Both the position numbers and the translations under genes were made by a program. The notes under the pieces are model-generated. The model was not told where the DNA came from. It worked only from the letters and a program-made list of their open reading frames with translations, and made no database searches. Positions 19,079-28,381 of a stretch of DNA of 64,000 nucleotides are shown in pieces. Origin of the DNA: Herbaspirillum sp. CF444. GTDB taxonomy: Bacteria > Pseudomonadota > Gammaproteobacteria > Burkholderiales > Burkholderiaceae_D. The stretch's first letter is position 1, and the number at the start of each line of letters is the position of its first letter. The DNA lies in the NCBI RefSeq assembly GCF_000282135.1, contig NZ_AKJW01000035.1, positions 20,067-84,066 on the forward strand, in the 5' to 3' direction.

Positions 19079-19801
19079 ATGATGGTGAATTCGATTCTGT
19101 TTGTCGTGCTGGGAGCGCTGTTGTCCGGCGTGCCGTTGGCCTTGCTGCTCAGGCGGCAGAGCAGGCGCATGAAGCGCATGGTCGACCTGGAGCAGGTCGA
19201 GGTACTCAAGCGTAACGTCGAGGCGACGCTGCAGGAGCAACAGCAGAACATCGATGCGCATCAGCAAGAACTGGAAGCACAACGCCGCGACAACGACCTG
19301 CGCCTGGTGCATACCCGGCGTGAAACCGAACAGGTCGTCGCCCAGCTCAGCTCGCGCAATTCGGAAAGCATGGCGCGCGTACTGGAAAACTGCGATGCCT
19401 CGCAGGAAACCATCGGCAATCTGCTCGGCCTGATGCGCACCTTCGAGCGCTGGCACGACGACATGAACGTGCTGATCACGCACAACCGTGAAATGCATCG
19501 CAAGAACGACGAGTTCGCGCTGATCGTCAACCAGGTCATCATCGTGGCGCTCAACGCCTCCATCGAAGCGGCCCGTGCCGGCGCCCATGGCCGCGGCTTT
19601 GCGGTGGTGGCCTCGGAAGTGCGCGACCTGGCGCAGCGTGCCGAGAAACTGTCCAAGAGCTACCGCGCCAACCTGTACCAGAACGACCTGATCACCACCA
19701 CCACCTTCCAGGATCTGCAGGCCGGCGGCAAGATGATCATCGGCGCCATCATCGGCCTCGACCTGATCAACAAGAAAACCAAAGAAGCGCTGGCTGCTTA
19801 A
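19079..19801 (+). CDS. Short membrane-anchored MCP-like signalling protein
   Basis: 240 residues from ATG 19079, preceded by AAGGA at the right spacing. One N-terminal membrane segment (4-24) is followed by a coiled coil rich in Gln/Glu/Arg (30-100) and a chemoreceptor signalling tip at about 147-190 ([23 protein letters not shown] and [12 protein letters not shown]). There is no periplasmic sensor and no HAMP. The return arm after the tip is only about 50 residues, far shorter than a normal receptor hairpin. With no CheW in the operon, and a kinase lacking the CheW-like domain, its tip may contact the kinase by another route. It lies 73 bp after the kinase gene and 12 bp before the CheX-like gene. 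Confidence 0.8.
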   Translation: MMVNSILFVVLGALLSGVPLALLLRRQSRRMKRMVDLEQVEVLKRNVEATLQEQQQNIDAHQQELEAQRRDNDLRLVHTRRETEQVVAQLSSRNSESMARVLENCDASQETIGNLLGLMRTFERWHDDMNVLITHNREMHRKNDEFALIVNQVIIVALNASIEAARAGAHGRGFAVVASEVRDLAQRAEKLSKSYRANLYQNDLITTTTFQDLQAGGKMIIGAIIGLDLINKKTKEALAA

Positions 19802-19813
19802 GGAACCGAGTCC

Positions 19814-20365
19814 ATGCTGAGCCAATCCGCCAAAGACGGCTTCGAGCTGCTGCTGACGCAGTCGCTGAAGAGCAGCCTTGCGCCGTCCGGCGTCGAGGCG
19901 CAGATTTCCACGCCGCCTGACATGAGCGACTTCCCGGAAAAGCAGATGGTCGTGCTGACGGTGTCATCCTATTTATTTCGGCTGATGGTGATGTTTTACT
20001 TTACGCCCAATGCCGCCACGCGCAATCATTTCGCCCGTCTCAACAATATCGACGAGGCCGAGATGAGCGAGCAGAGCTTCATGGACGCCATCGCCGAAAG
20101 CGGCAATCTGTGCTGCGGCATCCTCAACCGCGATCTGGGTAATTTCTTTCCGCACATCGGCATGTCGACCCCGAATGTGATCGACAAGAACTGTGCGGCC
20201 TATCTGCAAAAACTCAACTGCCAGCATGTCCGGCATTTCGCCGTCGATATGGACGGCTCCCCACGATTTCACGTGAGCTTGTGCGTATCGGCCTACGCGG
20301 ATATCGACTTCAGTGTGTCCGCCGAAGAACTGGGAAGCGATACCGGCGAGCTCGAGCTGTTTTAA
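19814..20365 (+). CDS. CheX/CheC-like CheY phosphatase
   Basis: 183 residues. The segment FMDAIAESGNLCCG contains the D-x3-E-x2-N signature (Asp91, Glu95, Asn98), which carries the catalytic Glu and Asn of the CheC/CheX/FliY phosphatase family. A second, related segment (ITPNV-like, here STPNVIDKN) follows, as in CheX. It should dephosphorylate the CheY encoded immediately downstream (27 bp). The overall sequence is divergent from classical CheX, so the call rests on the signature, size and context. Confidence 0.72.
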   Translation: MLSQSAKDGFELLLTQSLKSSLAPSGVEAQISTPPDMSDFPEKQMVVLTVSSYLFRLMVMFYFTPNAATRNHFARLNNIDEAEMSEQSFMDAIAESGNLCCGILNRDLGNFFPHIGMSTPNVIDKNCAAYLQKLNCQHVRHFAVDMDGSPRFHVSLCVSAYADIDFSVSAEELGSDTGELELF

Positions 20366-20392
20366 CTCTTACCCTTATCAAAAGAAAATCTC

Positions 20393-20761
20393 ATGGCACA
20401 AATCCTGGTAGTCGATGATTCAAGCACCGTCCGCGCCGAAGTGGGCGATTTCCTCAAGAAGAACGGCCTGGATGTCGCCCTGGCCGTCGACGGCCGCGAC
20501 GGCCTGACCAAGCTCAAGGGCGATCCTTCCATCAAGCTGGTGGTGTCCGATGTCAACATGCCCAACATGGACGGCCTGACCATGGCAGAGAAAATCCGCA
20601 GCGAACTCGGCAACGCCGGCGTCAACATCATCATGCTGACCACCGAAAACTCGCCGATCATGAAAGAACGCGGCAAGGCTGCCGGCATCAAGGGCTGGAT
20701 CGTCAAACCGTTCAAGGGCGACGCGGTGCTGGCGACGTTCAAGAAACTCGTGGGCGCCTGA
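20393..20761 (+). CDS. CheY-type response regulator
   Basis: 122 residues, a single receiver. It has the acidic pair in VVDDSS (residues 8-9), phospho-acceptor Asp53 in VVSDVNMPNMDG, the Thr83/Thr84 switch region in MLTTEN and Lys105 in IVKPF. It is the last gene of the receptor-kinase, MCP-like, CheX-like operon and the natural target of both the kinase and the phosphatase. Whether it binds FliM (flagellar switch) or another target cannot be told. The downstream gene is convergent. Confidence 0.9.
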   Translation: MAQILVVDDSSTVRAEVGDFLKKNGLDVALAVDGRDGLTKLKGDPSIKLVVSDVNMPNMDGLTMAEKIRSELGNAGVNIIMLTTENSPIMKERGKAAGIKGWIVKPFKGDAVLATFKKLVGA

Positions 20762-20822
20762 CGCAGAGGCACGTCGGCAGCGCAGTAGAGGAGAGGGGCG
20801 TCATATTGTCCGCCGGCGGCAT

Positions 20823-21860
20823 TCAGGCAAGCGACTTGACGGCGCTTGACGGCGACTCACCGAACAGTTTCTTGTAGTCGCATGAGAATTGGCTGAAATT
20901 GCTGAAGCCCCAGGCAGCGGCAATATCGCCGATACGCGAACTATGGGGGGCGCCGTCGGCGCGGCCATGCAGCAACTGGCGCCGTACTCCGTTCAGCCGC
21001 AATGACCGCAGGTAAGCCATCGGACTGATTCCCTGTATGTCTTCAAAGCAGTATTGCAACGTGCGACGGCTCACGTGCAGATGGTCGCACAGCATCGGCA
21101 CCGTCACCGCCAGGTCCTGATTGCGCATCGCATAGTCGCGCGCATCGTTGACAATGCGGCGGCGTCGGGCCAGGCTGGTGCAGGCTTCATTTTCTATTTC
21201 GCTGGTGTCGAGCATCGCCAGCAGCATGCTGATGACATTGCCTTGTTGCATGGCGCGCGCGTTGCCGGCGCCGTCCAGATCGAGCAGCGTCTGGATATGG
21301 TGCCGACAGGCATGCAAGGCGGCTTGATCGACATGCAACAGTTCGGCCGATGCCAGTTTTGACCATTCTATTTTGCTGCCGAACTGTTCAGATGCTTCAA
21401 GCAGGATATTGCGTTGGATGACGATACCGAGGATTTCGTGCCGGTCGGGCGTCATCAGTTCAAATTCTCGATGGCCCGGTCGCGTCATGATCATGCCGGC
21501 GCCGACCTGGCGACCATTGATGCGCATGCCGCCGACACCGGTTTCGATACCGAACCAGAAAGCATCGGGCCAGACGCAGCAGGATTGGCGTACGGCGAGG
21601 CTGCTGCGCTCGCGGAAAATCTGCAGGCCGTAGGCACGCCATTCGTCGAGTATGCCGCAAAACCGTCCGGCGGCGATCTGGTCGTAACGCTGTTCCCAAT
21701 TGGTCAGGTTGTGTGCGTGTTCGTCCACGTCATGCGCGACAACGGTGCGCAGGGCTTCATGGCTGTGCACCGGCGATGGAGCTGATTGTGCAGATGAAAG
21801 GATGGACTCTGACAAGGGCTTTTCCTGTGATGTAAAGGGCAGTGTTCTGCGCAGCGCCAT
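20823..21860 (-). CDS. eutR: AraC-family regulator, EutR-type, of ethanolamine genes
   Basis: 345 residues from the ATG at 21858-21860. The frame stays open to a TTG at 21936-21938, but the shorter start matches EutR length (about 350). An N-terminal cupin-like sensing region precedes a C-terminal AraC double helix-turn-helix (about 240-340), with VTVPMLCDHLHVSRRTLQYC and IAAAWGFSNFSQFSCDYKK as its two recognition helices. EutR activates eut genes in response to ethanolamine with adenosylcobalamin. Here it diverges from the permease that opens the eut cluster, which supports the same role. Confidence 0.8.
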   Translation of the reverse strand: MALRRTLPFTSQEKPLSESILSSAQSAPSPVHSHEALRTVVAHDVDEHAHNLTNWEQRYDQIAAGRFCGILDEWRAYGLQIFRERSSLAVRQSCCVWPDAFWFGIETGVGGMRINGRQVGAGMIMTRPGHREFELMTPDRHEILGIVIQRNILLEASEQFGSKIEWSKLASAELLHVDQAALHACRHHIQTLLDLDGAGNARAMQQGNVISMLLAMLDTSEIENEACTSLARRRRIVNDARDYAMRNQDLAVTVPMLCDHLHVSRRTLQYCFEDIQGISPMAYLRSLRLNGVRRQLLHGRADGAPHSSRIGDIAAAWGFSNFSQFSCDYKKLFGESPSSAVKSLA

Positions 21861-22038
21861 ACATGCTGCATGTTTGCCGATTTTCGATAACGCCGTTGTT
21901 TTCCCCCTTGCTATATTCAATCCGAAGATCGATGACAACGATTACAAGCAAACCCTATGCCTGCCGTCATCGATTCGTCTCCGATTGGTCTTGTCTCAAC
22001 AGCATCAATCGCATCGGGTATTGCACAGGAGTATTCAT

Positions 22039-23421
22039 ATGGAATCTACGACGTCCGGCCAGCATCAAGGCCTCAAGCCGGTTTTGAGCACGTTGCAGTT
22101 GTGGGGAATTGCCGTCGGACTGGTGATTTCGGGAGAGTATTTCGGCTGGAGTTATGGCTGGGCTTCCGCCGGCACGCTTGGCTTTACGGTCACGGCGGTG
22201 TTCATTGCCGCGATGTATACGACTTTCATTTTCAGCTTTACCGAATTGACCACGTCGATTCCGCATGCGGGCGGTCCGTTCGCTTACAGCAAGCGCGCTT
22301 TCGGTCCGACCGGCGGTTATCTGGCGGGAGCCGCCACGCTGATCGAGTTCGTATTCGCACCGCCGGCGATTGCCTTGGCCATCGGCGCATATCTGAATGT
22401 GCAGTTTCCGACGATTGATCCAAAAACCGCGGCGCTTGGCGCTTACCTTGTTTTCATGACGCTCAATATCGTCGGCGTGCAGATCGCGGCGACCTTTGAG
22501 TTATGCGTCACGCTGCTCGCCATTTTTGAGTTGCTGGTATTCATGGGCGTGGTGTCGCCGGGATTCTCCATGATCAATTTCACCAAAGGAGGGTGGTCAG
22601 GCAAGGATGTGTTCACCTTGGCGTCGGTTCCCGGCATGTTCGCGGCGATACCGTTTGCAATCTGGTTTTTCCTCGCCATTGAAGGCGTGGCGATGGCGGC
22701 GGAAGAAGCCAAGGATCCCAAACGGTCGATCCCGATTGCCTACATCACGGGCATTCTGACCCTGGTCGTGCTGGCGATCGGCGTCATGCTGTTTGCCGGC
22801 GGCGCCGGAGACTGGACCAAGCTGGCGAATATCAATGATCCGCTGCCGCAAGCGATGAAGCTGATCGTCGGCGCCAACAGCAACTGGCTGCATATGCTGG
22901 TATGGCTCGGTTTGTTCGGGCTGGTGGCGTCGTTCCACGGCATTATTCTCGGTTATTCGCGGCAGATCTTCGCGCTGGCGCGGGAAGCTTATCTGCCGGC
23001 CTATTTCGCTAAAGTGCATCCGCGATTCAAGACCCCGCACCGTGCCATTCTGGCAGGCGGCGTGGTCGGCATCGCCGCGATTTACAGCGACGAGCTGATC
23101 ACCATCGGCGGCCAGACGCTGACCGCCAATATCGTCACCATGTCGGTGTTTGGAGCGATCCTGATGTACATCCTGAGCATGTTGAGCCTGTTCAAGTTGC
23201 GCCGTGTGGAAGCCGGGCTGGCAAGGCCGTTCCGCGCTCCTTTTTACCCGTTCTTTCCGGCGTTTGCCTTATTTGGCGCGGTGGTGTGCATGGCGACGAT
23301 GATCTATTACAACTGGCTGATCTTCCTGATTTTTCTGGTTTTCCTGGCGCTCGGTTATGGCTACTTCCTCATGACCGGAGGCCGCCGCGCCGAAGTTTCC
23401 GGACTCGCCAAGAGTACCTAG
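22039..23421 (+). CDS. eat: Ethanolamine permease, APC superfamily
   Basis: 460 residues from ATG 22039, with AGGAG 8 nt upstream. It is an integral inner-membrane protein with about 12 predicted membrane segments and the APC-superfamily opening LWGIAVGLVISGEYFGWSYG. The conserved E-G-V-A-M-A-A-E-E-A-K-D-P segment lies mid-protein. It closely fits the ethanolamine permease family found with eutBC in proteobacteria that lack microcompartments. It imports ethanolamine for the lyase encoded downstream, and it is divergent from eutR. Confidence 0.87.
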   Translation: MESTTSGQHQGLKPVLSTLQLWGIAVGLVISGEYFGWSYGWASAGTLGFTVTAVFIAAMYTTFIFSFTELTTSIPHAGGPFAYSKRAFGPTGGYLAGAATLIEFVFAPPAIALAIGAYLNVQFPTIDPKTAALGAYLVFMTLNIVGVQIAATFELCVTLLAIFELLVFMGVVSPGFSMINFTKGGWSGKDVFTLASVPGMFAAIPFAIWFFLAIEGVAMAAEEAKDPKRSIPIAYITGILTLVVLAIGVMLFAGGAGDWTKLANINDPLPQAMKLIVGANSNWLHMLVWLGLFGLVASFHGIILGYSRQIFALAREAYLPAYFAKVHPRFKTPHRAILAGGVVGIAAIYSDELITIGGQTLTANIVTMSVFGAILMYILSMLSLFKLRRVEAGLARPFRAPFYPFFPAFALFGAVVCMATMIYYNWLIFLIFLVFLALGYGYFLMTGGRRAEVSGLAKST

Positions 23422-23512
23422 AACGCATCTCACGATTATTAATGAGATGAGTTCTACTGATTCACCGCGGTTTTCCTCTCAACTTTCATTCACCAGGCAG
23501 AGAATGCACAAC

Positions 23513-24832
23513 ATGAACAAGACACAACAAACTGGCGCACCGGCAATTGCGCGACGGGGATTTTTGGGACGTGCGCTGGCTTCCGCCGCAGGCGCGGCAA
23601 TGGTGGGGGCGCCGTTGGTTGCGCAGGCGAAAACCGCCGCGGTACCGATCGCACCGGTAGGACTGGACCGCGCCAAATGGTCGCCGCGTAACCGGCAGAT
23701 GGTTGAACAGATGATTGCCGCCTGCGGCAATACGTCGGGGACGTACAAGAGCGGCAAGCGGCCGTACGCGGTATTCGACTGGGACAACACCAGCATCATG
23801 AACGACTGTGAAGAAGCATTGCTGATGCATCAGATCAATACCTTGTCGTTCAAGCTGACGCCATCGGAATTCAGCGCCATCATCCGCCAGAACGTGCCGC
23901 CGGGACCGTTCACGGCTGATTTCAAAAATGCCGCCGGCAAGGTCGTCGACCTCGATTCCATTTGCGCCGATCTCGACGCCGACTACGCATTCCTGCATGC
24001 CAATTACAAGGGTTTTGCCGGCAGCAAACCGTTGGAAGAAATCGTCGCGACCGCTGAGTTCCTCGACTTCCGCACCAAGCTGTATTACCTCTACGAAGCC
24101 GTCAACGACACCCATGGCGTGAACGTCGGCTATCCCTGGGTGATTTATTTTTTCGCCAACATGACCGTCGCCGAGGTGATGGCGCTTGCCGAGGCATCCA
24201 ACGATGCGGCCCTGGGCGCGGCGTTGACCAAAGTGAAATACACCAGTCCGGCGGATCGCCCCGGCAAGGCCGGCGTGGTCAGCGTATCGCACTTTCACGG
24301 CATCCGCTTATGCACCGAAATCGGCGGCATGATGGATACCTTCCGCGACCATGGAATCGATGTCTATGTCTGTACCGCCTCGCTGGAGGATGTGGTGGCC
24401 GTGTTCGCCACCAATCCGAAATACGGCTACAACGTCTCGCGTGAGAACGTCATCGGCTTGCGCCTGGAACGTGACGGCGCCGTATTCAAGAATGCCTATC
24501 TGAAAAACTGGCCGCTGACCTGGGGGCCGGGCAAGACCGTCGCGATCAAGAGCGAGCTGGTGGCAAGCAAGGGCTACGGCCCGATTTTTGTGGCCGGCGA
24601 CAGCGATGGCGATTACGATATGCTCAGAGACTTCGCGGATACCCGCTTCGGACTGATCGTCAACCGCATGAAGACCGGCAAGATCGGTGAATTGTCGAAG
24701 CTGGCCGCCGCCCAGATGGACGCCAGGCAGCCGCGTTTCCTGTTGCAAGGCAGGCAAGAGTCGACCGGCAATTGGCTGCCGGTCGAAACCAGCATCAAGT
24801 ACGGCAAGACAACGCCTCTACTGACGGCATAG
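23513..24832 (+). CDS. Tat-exported HAD phosphatase, phosphorylcholine/phosphoethanolamine phosphatase-like
   Basis: 439 residues from ATG 23513; an ATG at 23504 is equally possible. The N-terminus has a twin-arginine signal (ARRGFLGRALA, residues 13-23) and a hydrophobic run ending AQA. The HAD motifs are FDWDNTS (nucleophile Asp89, acid/base Asp91), the motif II threonine/serine in CTASLED, a lysine in IKSELVASKG, and GDSDGDYDM as motif III. The pattern resembles the periplasmic phosphorylcholine phosphatase PchP of Pseudomonas (from memory). Placed between an ethanolamine permease and eutBC, it could free ethanolamine from phosphoethanolamine outside the cytoplasm. Substrate choice is inference. 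Confidence 0.68.
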   Translation: MNKTQQTGAPAIARRGFLGRALASAAGAAMVGAPLVAQAKTAAVPIAPVGLDRAKWSPRNRQMVEQMIAACGNTSGTYKSGKRPYAVFDWDNTSIMNDCEEALLMHQINTLSFKLTPSEFSAIIRQNVPPGPFTADFKNAAGKVVDLDSICADLDADYAFLHANYKGFAGSKPLEEIVATAEFLDFRTKLYYLYEAVNDTHGVNVGYPWVIYFFANMTVAEVMALAEASNDAALGAALTKVKYTSPADRPGKAGVVSVSHFHGIRLCTEIGGMMDTFRDHGIDVYVCTASLEDVVAVFATNPKYGYNVSRENVIGLRLERDGAVFKNAYLKNWPLTWGPGKTVAIKSELVASKGYGPIFVAGDSDGDYDMLRDFADTRFGLIVNRMKTGKIGELSKLAAAQMDARQPRFLLQGRQESTGNWLPVETSIKYGKTTPLLTA

Positions 24833-24902
24833 TGGGGTCGATATCAGAAGACAATCGCGTCGTCGGCCGGCACGCTGGCGACGCGATGGAGGAAGACAAA
24901 TC

Positions 24903-26300
24903 ATGTCGGTGTATCAATTCAGTCATACGGTCGGTTCCGTCACGCATCAATTCCGTGATCTGAAGGACTTGATGGCCAAGGCAACGCCGTTGCGCTCCGG
25001 CGATATGCTGGCTGGCGTGGCGGCAAGCAATGCCGAGCAGCGGGTGGTTGCGCAGATGACATTGGCGGCGTTGCCGCTGCGTGTTTTTCTCAGCGAAGCA
25101 CTGGTGCCGTATGAAGACGATGAAGTCACCAGGCTGATCCTCGACGAGCACGATGCCGGCGCGTTTGCCGCGATCAGTCATCTGACCGTCGGCGATTTCC
25201 GCAACTGGCTGTTGAGCGACGACGTTGACGGCGAGACGCTGAGCGCGGTCGCGCCCGGCATCACACCCGAGATGGCGGCGGCGGTCAGCAAGATCATGCG
25301 CAACCAGGACCTGATCCTTGTCGCCAAAAAATGCCGCGTCGTCACGGCCTTCCGCAACACCATCGGCTTGCCGGGACGGCTGTCCACCCGGCTGCAACCC
25401 AATCATCCGACCGACGACGCCAGCGGAATCGCCGCCAGCCTGCTGGACGGACTCCTGTACGGCAGCGGCGACGCCGTGTTCGGCATCAATCCCGCCACCG
25501 ACAATGTACCGCAGGTGATCAGGCTGGTCGCGATGATGGACGAGATCATCGCGCGCTACCAGATCCCCACCCAGTCCTGCGTGCTGACCCATGTGACCAA
25601 CACGATCGCCGCCATCGGGCGCGGCGCGCCGGTCGACCTGGTGTTCCAGTCGATCGCCGGCACCGAGGCCGCCAATCGCGGTTTCGGCATCGACCTGGCC
25701 TTGCTGGCGGAGTCGCGCAGCGCGGCCTTGTCGCTGGGACGCGGCACGGTGGGCGACAACGTCATGTATTTTGAAACCGGGCAGGGCAGTGCGTTGTCGG
25801 CCGGCGCGCACCACGGCATCGACCAGCAAACCTGCGAGGCGCGCGCCTATGCCGTGGCGCGCAAGTTCAAGCCCCTGCTGGTCAACACCGTGGTCGGCTT
25901 CATCGGTCCCGAATACCTGTACGACGGCAAGCAGATCATCCGCGCCGGACTGGAAGATCATTTCTGCGCCAAGCTGCTGGGGCTGCCGATGGGCTGCGAC
26001 GTCTGTTACACCAACCATGCCGAGGCCGACCAGAACGACATGGACAATCTGCTGACCTTGCTGGCCACGGCCGGCTGCAATTTCGTGATGGGCATTCCCG
26101 GTTCCGACGACATCATGCTGAACTACCAGACCACGTCGTTTCACGATGCACTATACGTTCGGCGGGTGCTGGGTCTCAGGCCGGCGCCGGAATTCGAGGC
26201 GTGGCTGCAGCGCATGCAGATCTTCGGCAGCGAGCCGCAGTTTCGTCTCAGCGAAAGCTTGCCGCCGACGTTTCGCGATGCTTTGCAGCGCCTGTCGTGA
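24903..26300 (+). CDS. eutB: Ethanolamine ammonia-lyase large subunit
   Basis: 465 residues, the usual EutB length, with a strong ribosome site (GGAGGAAG) before ATG 24903. It matches EutB throughout, for example [14 protein letters not shown] near the N-terminus, [23 protein letters not shown] in the middle, and [20 protein letters not shown] near 370. It is the catalytic subunit that, with EutC and adenosylcobalamin, splits ethanolamine into acetaldehyde and ammonia. There are no shell-protein or eutE/eutG genes beside it, so the acetaldehyde must be handled by an enzyme encoded elsewhere. Confidence 0.96.
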   Translation: MSVYQFSHTVGSVTHQFRDLKDLMAKATPLRSGDMLAGVAASNAEQRVVAQMTLAALPLRVFLSEALVPYEDDEVTRLILDEHDAGAFAAISHLTVGDFRNWLLSDDVDGETLSAVAPGITPEMAAAVSKIMRNQDLILVAKKCRVVTAFRNTIGLPGRLSTRLQPNHPTDDASGIAASLLDGLLYGSGDAVFGINPATDNVPQVIRLVAMMDEIIARYQIPTQSCVLTHVTNTIAAIGRGAPVDLVFQSIAGTEAANRGFGIDLALLAESRSAALSLGRGTVGDNVMYFETGQGSALSAGAHHGIDQQTCEARAYAVARKFKPLLVNTVVGFIGPEYLYDGKQIIRAGLEDHFCAKLLGLPMGCDVCYTNHAEADQNDMDNLLTLLATAGCNFVMGIPGSDDIMLNYQTTSFHDALYVRRVLGLRPAPEFEAWLQRMQIFGSEPQFRLSESLPPTFRDALQRLS

Positions 26301-26340
26301 CGATGGCGACTCCCTGAAAAACGCAAACAGCGAGGCGCAC

Positions 26341-27195
26341 ATGACAAACGACAAATCTCCCGTCATCGACAATCCCTGGCAGACGCTGCGCCAATTCACC
26401 GCGGCGCGCATCGCGCTCGGTCGTGCCGGCGTGAGCCTGCCGACGTCGCCGCAACTGGCGTTCCAGCTGGCGCATGCGCAGGCGCGCGACGCCGTGCATC
26501 TGGCGCTGGATGCGCAACAGTTGCGCCGGCAACTGACGGACGCAGGCATTGCAGGATCGGAAGCTTGCCGCATTCTCGACAGCGCCGCCGGCGACCGGCA
26601 GACCTATCTGCAGCGGCCCGACCTGGGACGACGGTTGAGCGATACGTCGCGGAGGGAGCTGGCGCCGGCAGGACGGGAGCAAAGGCAGGAGGAAGGACAG
26701 GAGGAAGGGCGGAGCAGCGATCGTATTTACGATCTCGCCATCGTCATTGCCGACGGCCTGTCGTCGCTGGCGATTGCAAGGCATGCCGTCCCTTTCCTTG
26801 CAGCATTGCAACAGCGGATCAGCGGACATGGTTGGAAACAGGCTGCGCCGACCATCGTGCGGCAAGGGCGCGTGGCGATCGGCGATGAAGTCGGCAGCCT
26901 GCTCGGCGCCAGGCTGGTGGCGGTGCTGATCGGCGAGCGCCCAGGCCTGAGTTCACCCGACAGCATGGGGCTGTATCTGAGCTGGATGCCGCGCGTCGGC
27001 ATGGCGGACGCGGAGCGCAACTGCATCTCCAACATACGTCCGGCGGGCTTGTCCTATGCGGAAGCCGCCTTCAGACTCGATTATCTGATGCAGGAGGCGA
27101 GCCGCCGGCAACTCACCGGCGTCGGCCTCAAGGATGAAAGTGTCGCCGTCGATGAAATACAGGGCGCGCCGCCGAGGAATTTCCTCCTCGGTTGA
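26341..27195 (+). CDS. eutC: Ethanolamine ammonia-lyase small subunit
   Basis: 284 residues from ATG 26341 (GAGG upstream). EutC features include the early [20 protein letters not shown] segment, the [16 protein letters not shown] core and the end [13 protein letters not shown] motif before [13 protein letters not shown]. It forms the cobalamin-binding complex with EutB, which lies 40 bp upstream. A linker at about 105-120 is rich in Glu, Gln and Gly ([16 protein letters not shown]) and is probably flexible and variable between strains. Confidence 0.95.
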   Translation: MTNDKSPVIDNPWQTLRQFTAARIALGRAGVSLPTSPQLAFQLAHAQARDAVHLALDAQQLRRQLTDAGIAGSEACRILDSAAGDRQTYLQRPDLGRRLSDTSRRELAPAGREQRQEEGQEEGRSSDRIYDLAIVIADGLSSLAIARHAVPFLAALQQRISGHGWKQAAPTIVRQGRVAIGDEVGSLLGARLVAVLIGERPGLSSPDSMGLYLSWMPRVGMADAERNCISNIRPAGLSYAEAAFRLDYLMQEASRRQLTGVGLKDESVAVDEIQGAPPRNFLLG

Positions 27196-27283
27196 GTGCG
27201 AACAGCCTTGATACGGCACGACAGGCGGGCGTATTTCGTTCCCATGTTTACCCGGAAACTTTACAAACCGGGTCACACCCAGG

Positions 27284-28192
27284 TCAGGACAGACGGCGAA
27301 GCCACAAACTGCTGCCGTGACCGATCCGTTCCGGCAGACGCGTGAAAGTCGACGCAATATCCGCCGGATAGCGAGTCCCCATGAAATGCCCGGCCCACAT
27401 CACATCCCAGTGATGATTGAACTGCAAGAATGCACGAGCAAGATACTGTTCGTTCCAGTTGCGGCCCTGATCAATCATCCAGTTTTTCGGGTACTCGTCG
27501 GGCAGGAAAACGTCGTGGATATGAACAATCACCCCCGGACGCAATCGGGGAATCACCTCGAAAAACAGATAGTTGACGTCGCTGCCGACCTTCGACACAT
27601 GCGACGAGTCGATGAACAGGATATCGCCGGGACCCAGCCGCTCAAAAAAACCGAGATCGACATCCTCAACCTTCTGTTGCACCAGTTGCGTGATGCCTTC
27701 GACGCCATTGACCAGAAATTGCCGGGGATACGGCTCAATGCAACTGAACTCGATCGTGTTCTGAAAAAACTTGCGATTGACTTCGGCCGTGACCAGCGAG
27801 GAAAACCCGCAACCGACTTCGATCATTTTCTTCGGCCGGAAGTGCTGCAGCGCTGCGTACAGAAACTCGGCGTCGGGCATCGGGAACTGGTCGTTATTGT
27901 AAAAATAACGGGTCGGATCATTCGGTTGATCCGTTGGCCAGTCAATATCCGCCGTATAAGGCTTGAGCGCCTTTGCCAGTGCAAGCTGGTTGTCGACCCG
28001 CAGATCGATGCCGGGCATGGAGTCGACTTCGGCCCAGATTTTTGCCTCCCGTGCACGGATGTCGGCCGTGTTGGCGATCGGTGAATAGAAATGCCCGAGC
28101 GGAAACAGCAAGGGAATATCCGAACCGCCATCGCCGGGCATCGCGCAGGCGTTGAGGGAGCGGATGTGCTGGAACAAACGTTTGATAAGCAT
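27284..28192 (-). CDS. Class I SAM-dependent methyltransferase, unknown substrate
   Basis: 302 residues from ATG 28190-28192, with CAGGAGT at good spacing. It has a Rossmann methyltransferase core with motif I IEVGCGFSSL at about 124-133, the acidic residue after strand 2 in CIEPYPRQFL, and a strand-4 segment GDILFIDSSHVSKVGSD that matches the Methyltransf_24 family. These enzymes often modify sugars or small molecules in surface-polysaccharide or natural-product clusters. Here it stands alone between eutC (convergent) and a LysR gene, so its substrate cannot be inferred. Confidence 0.75.
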   Translation of the reverse strand: MLIKRLFQHIRSLNACAMPGDGGSDIPLLFPLGHFYSPIANTADIRAREAKIWAEVDSMPGIDLRVDNQLALAKALKPYTADIDWPTDQPNDPTRYFYNNDQFPMPDAEFLYAALQHFRPKKMIEVGCGFSSLVTAEVNRKFFQNTIEFSCIEPYPRQFLVNGVEGITQLVQQKVEDVDLGFFERLGPGDILFIDSSHVSKVGSDVNYLFFEVIPRLRPGVIVHIHDVFLPDEYPKNWMIDQGRNWNEQYLARAFLQFNHHWDVMWAGHFMGTRYPADIASTFTRLPERIGHGSSLWLRRLS

Positions 28193-28381
28193 GCGGACTC
28201 CTGAGTGGATTGTGTGTTTTTTGAAATATGCGGTCAGCCGGGCACGGCGTTCGACCAAATGTCGGCATGGGGCCAGTCCACTTACGGCTCAAGTTTAACC
28301 ATATCGATGATCCAGCTCAAATGAAAAAGCAGTCGTGCCTCTGCATGGGGGCATGGACGGCGTATTCGATTTCGACTGAAA

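Noticed and set aside
27250..27273. ACCCGG/CCGGGT hairpin between eutC and the methyltransferase
   Set aside because: The stem is 6 bp with a 12-nt loop and no T-run, too weak to call a terminator.
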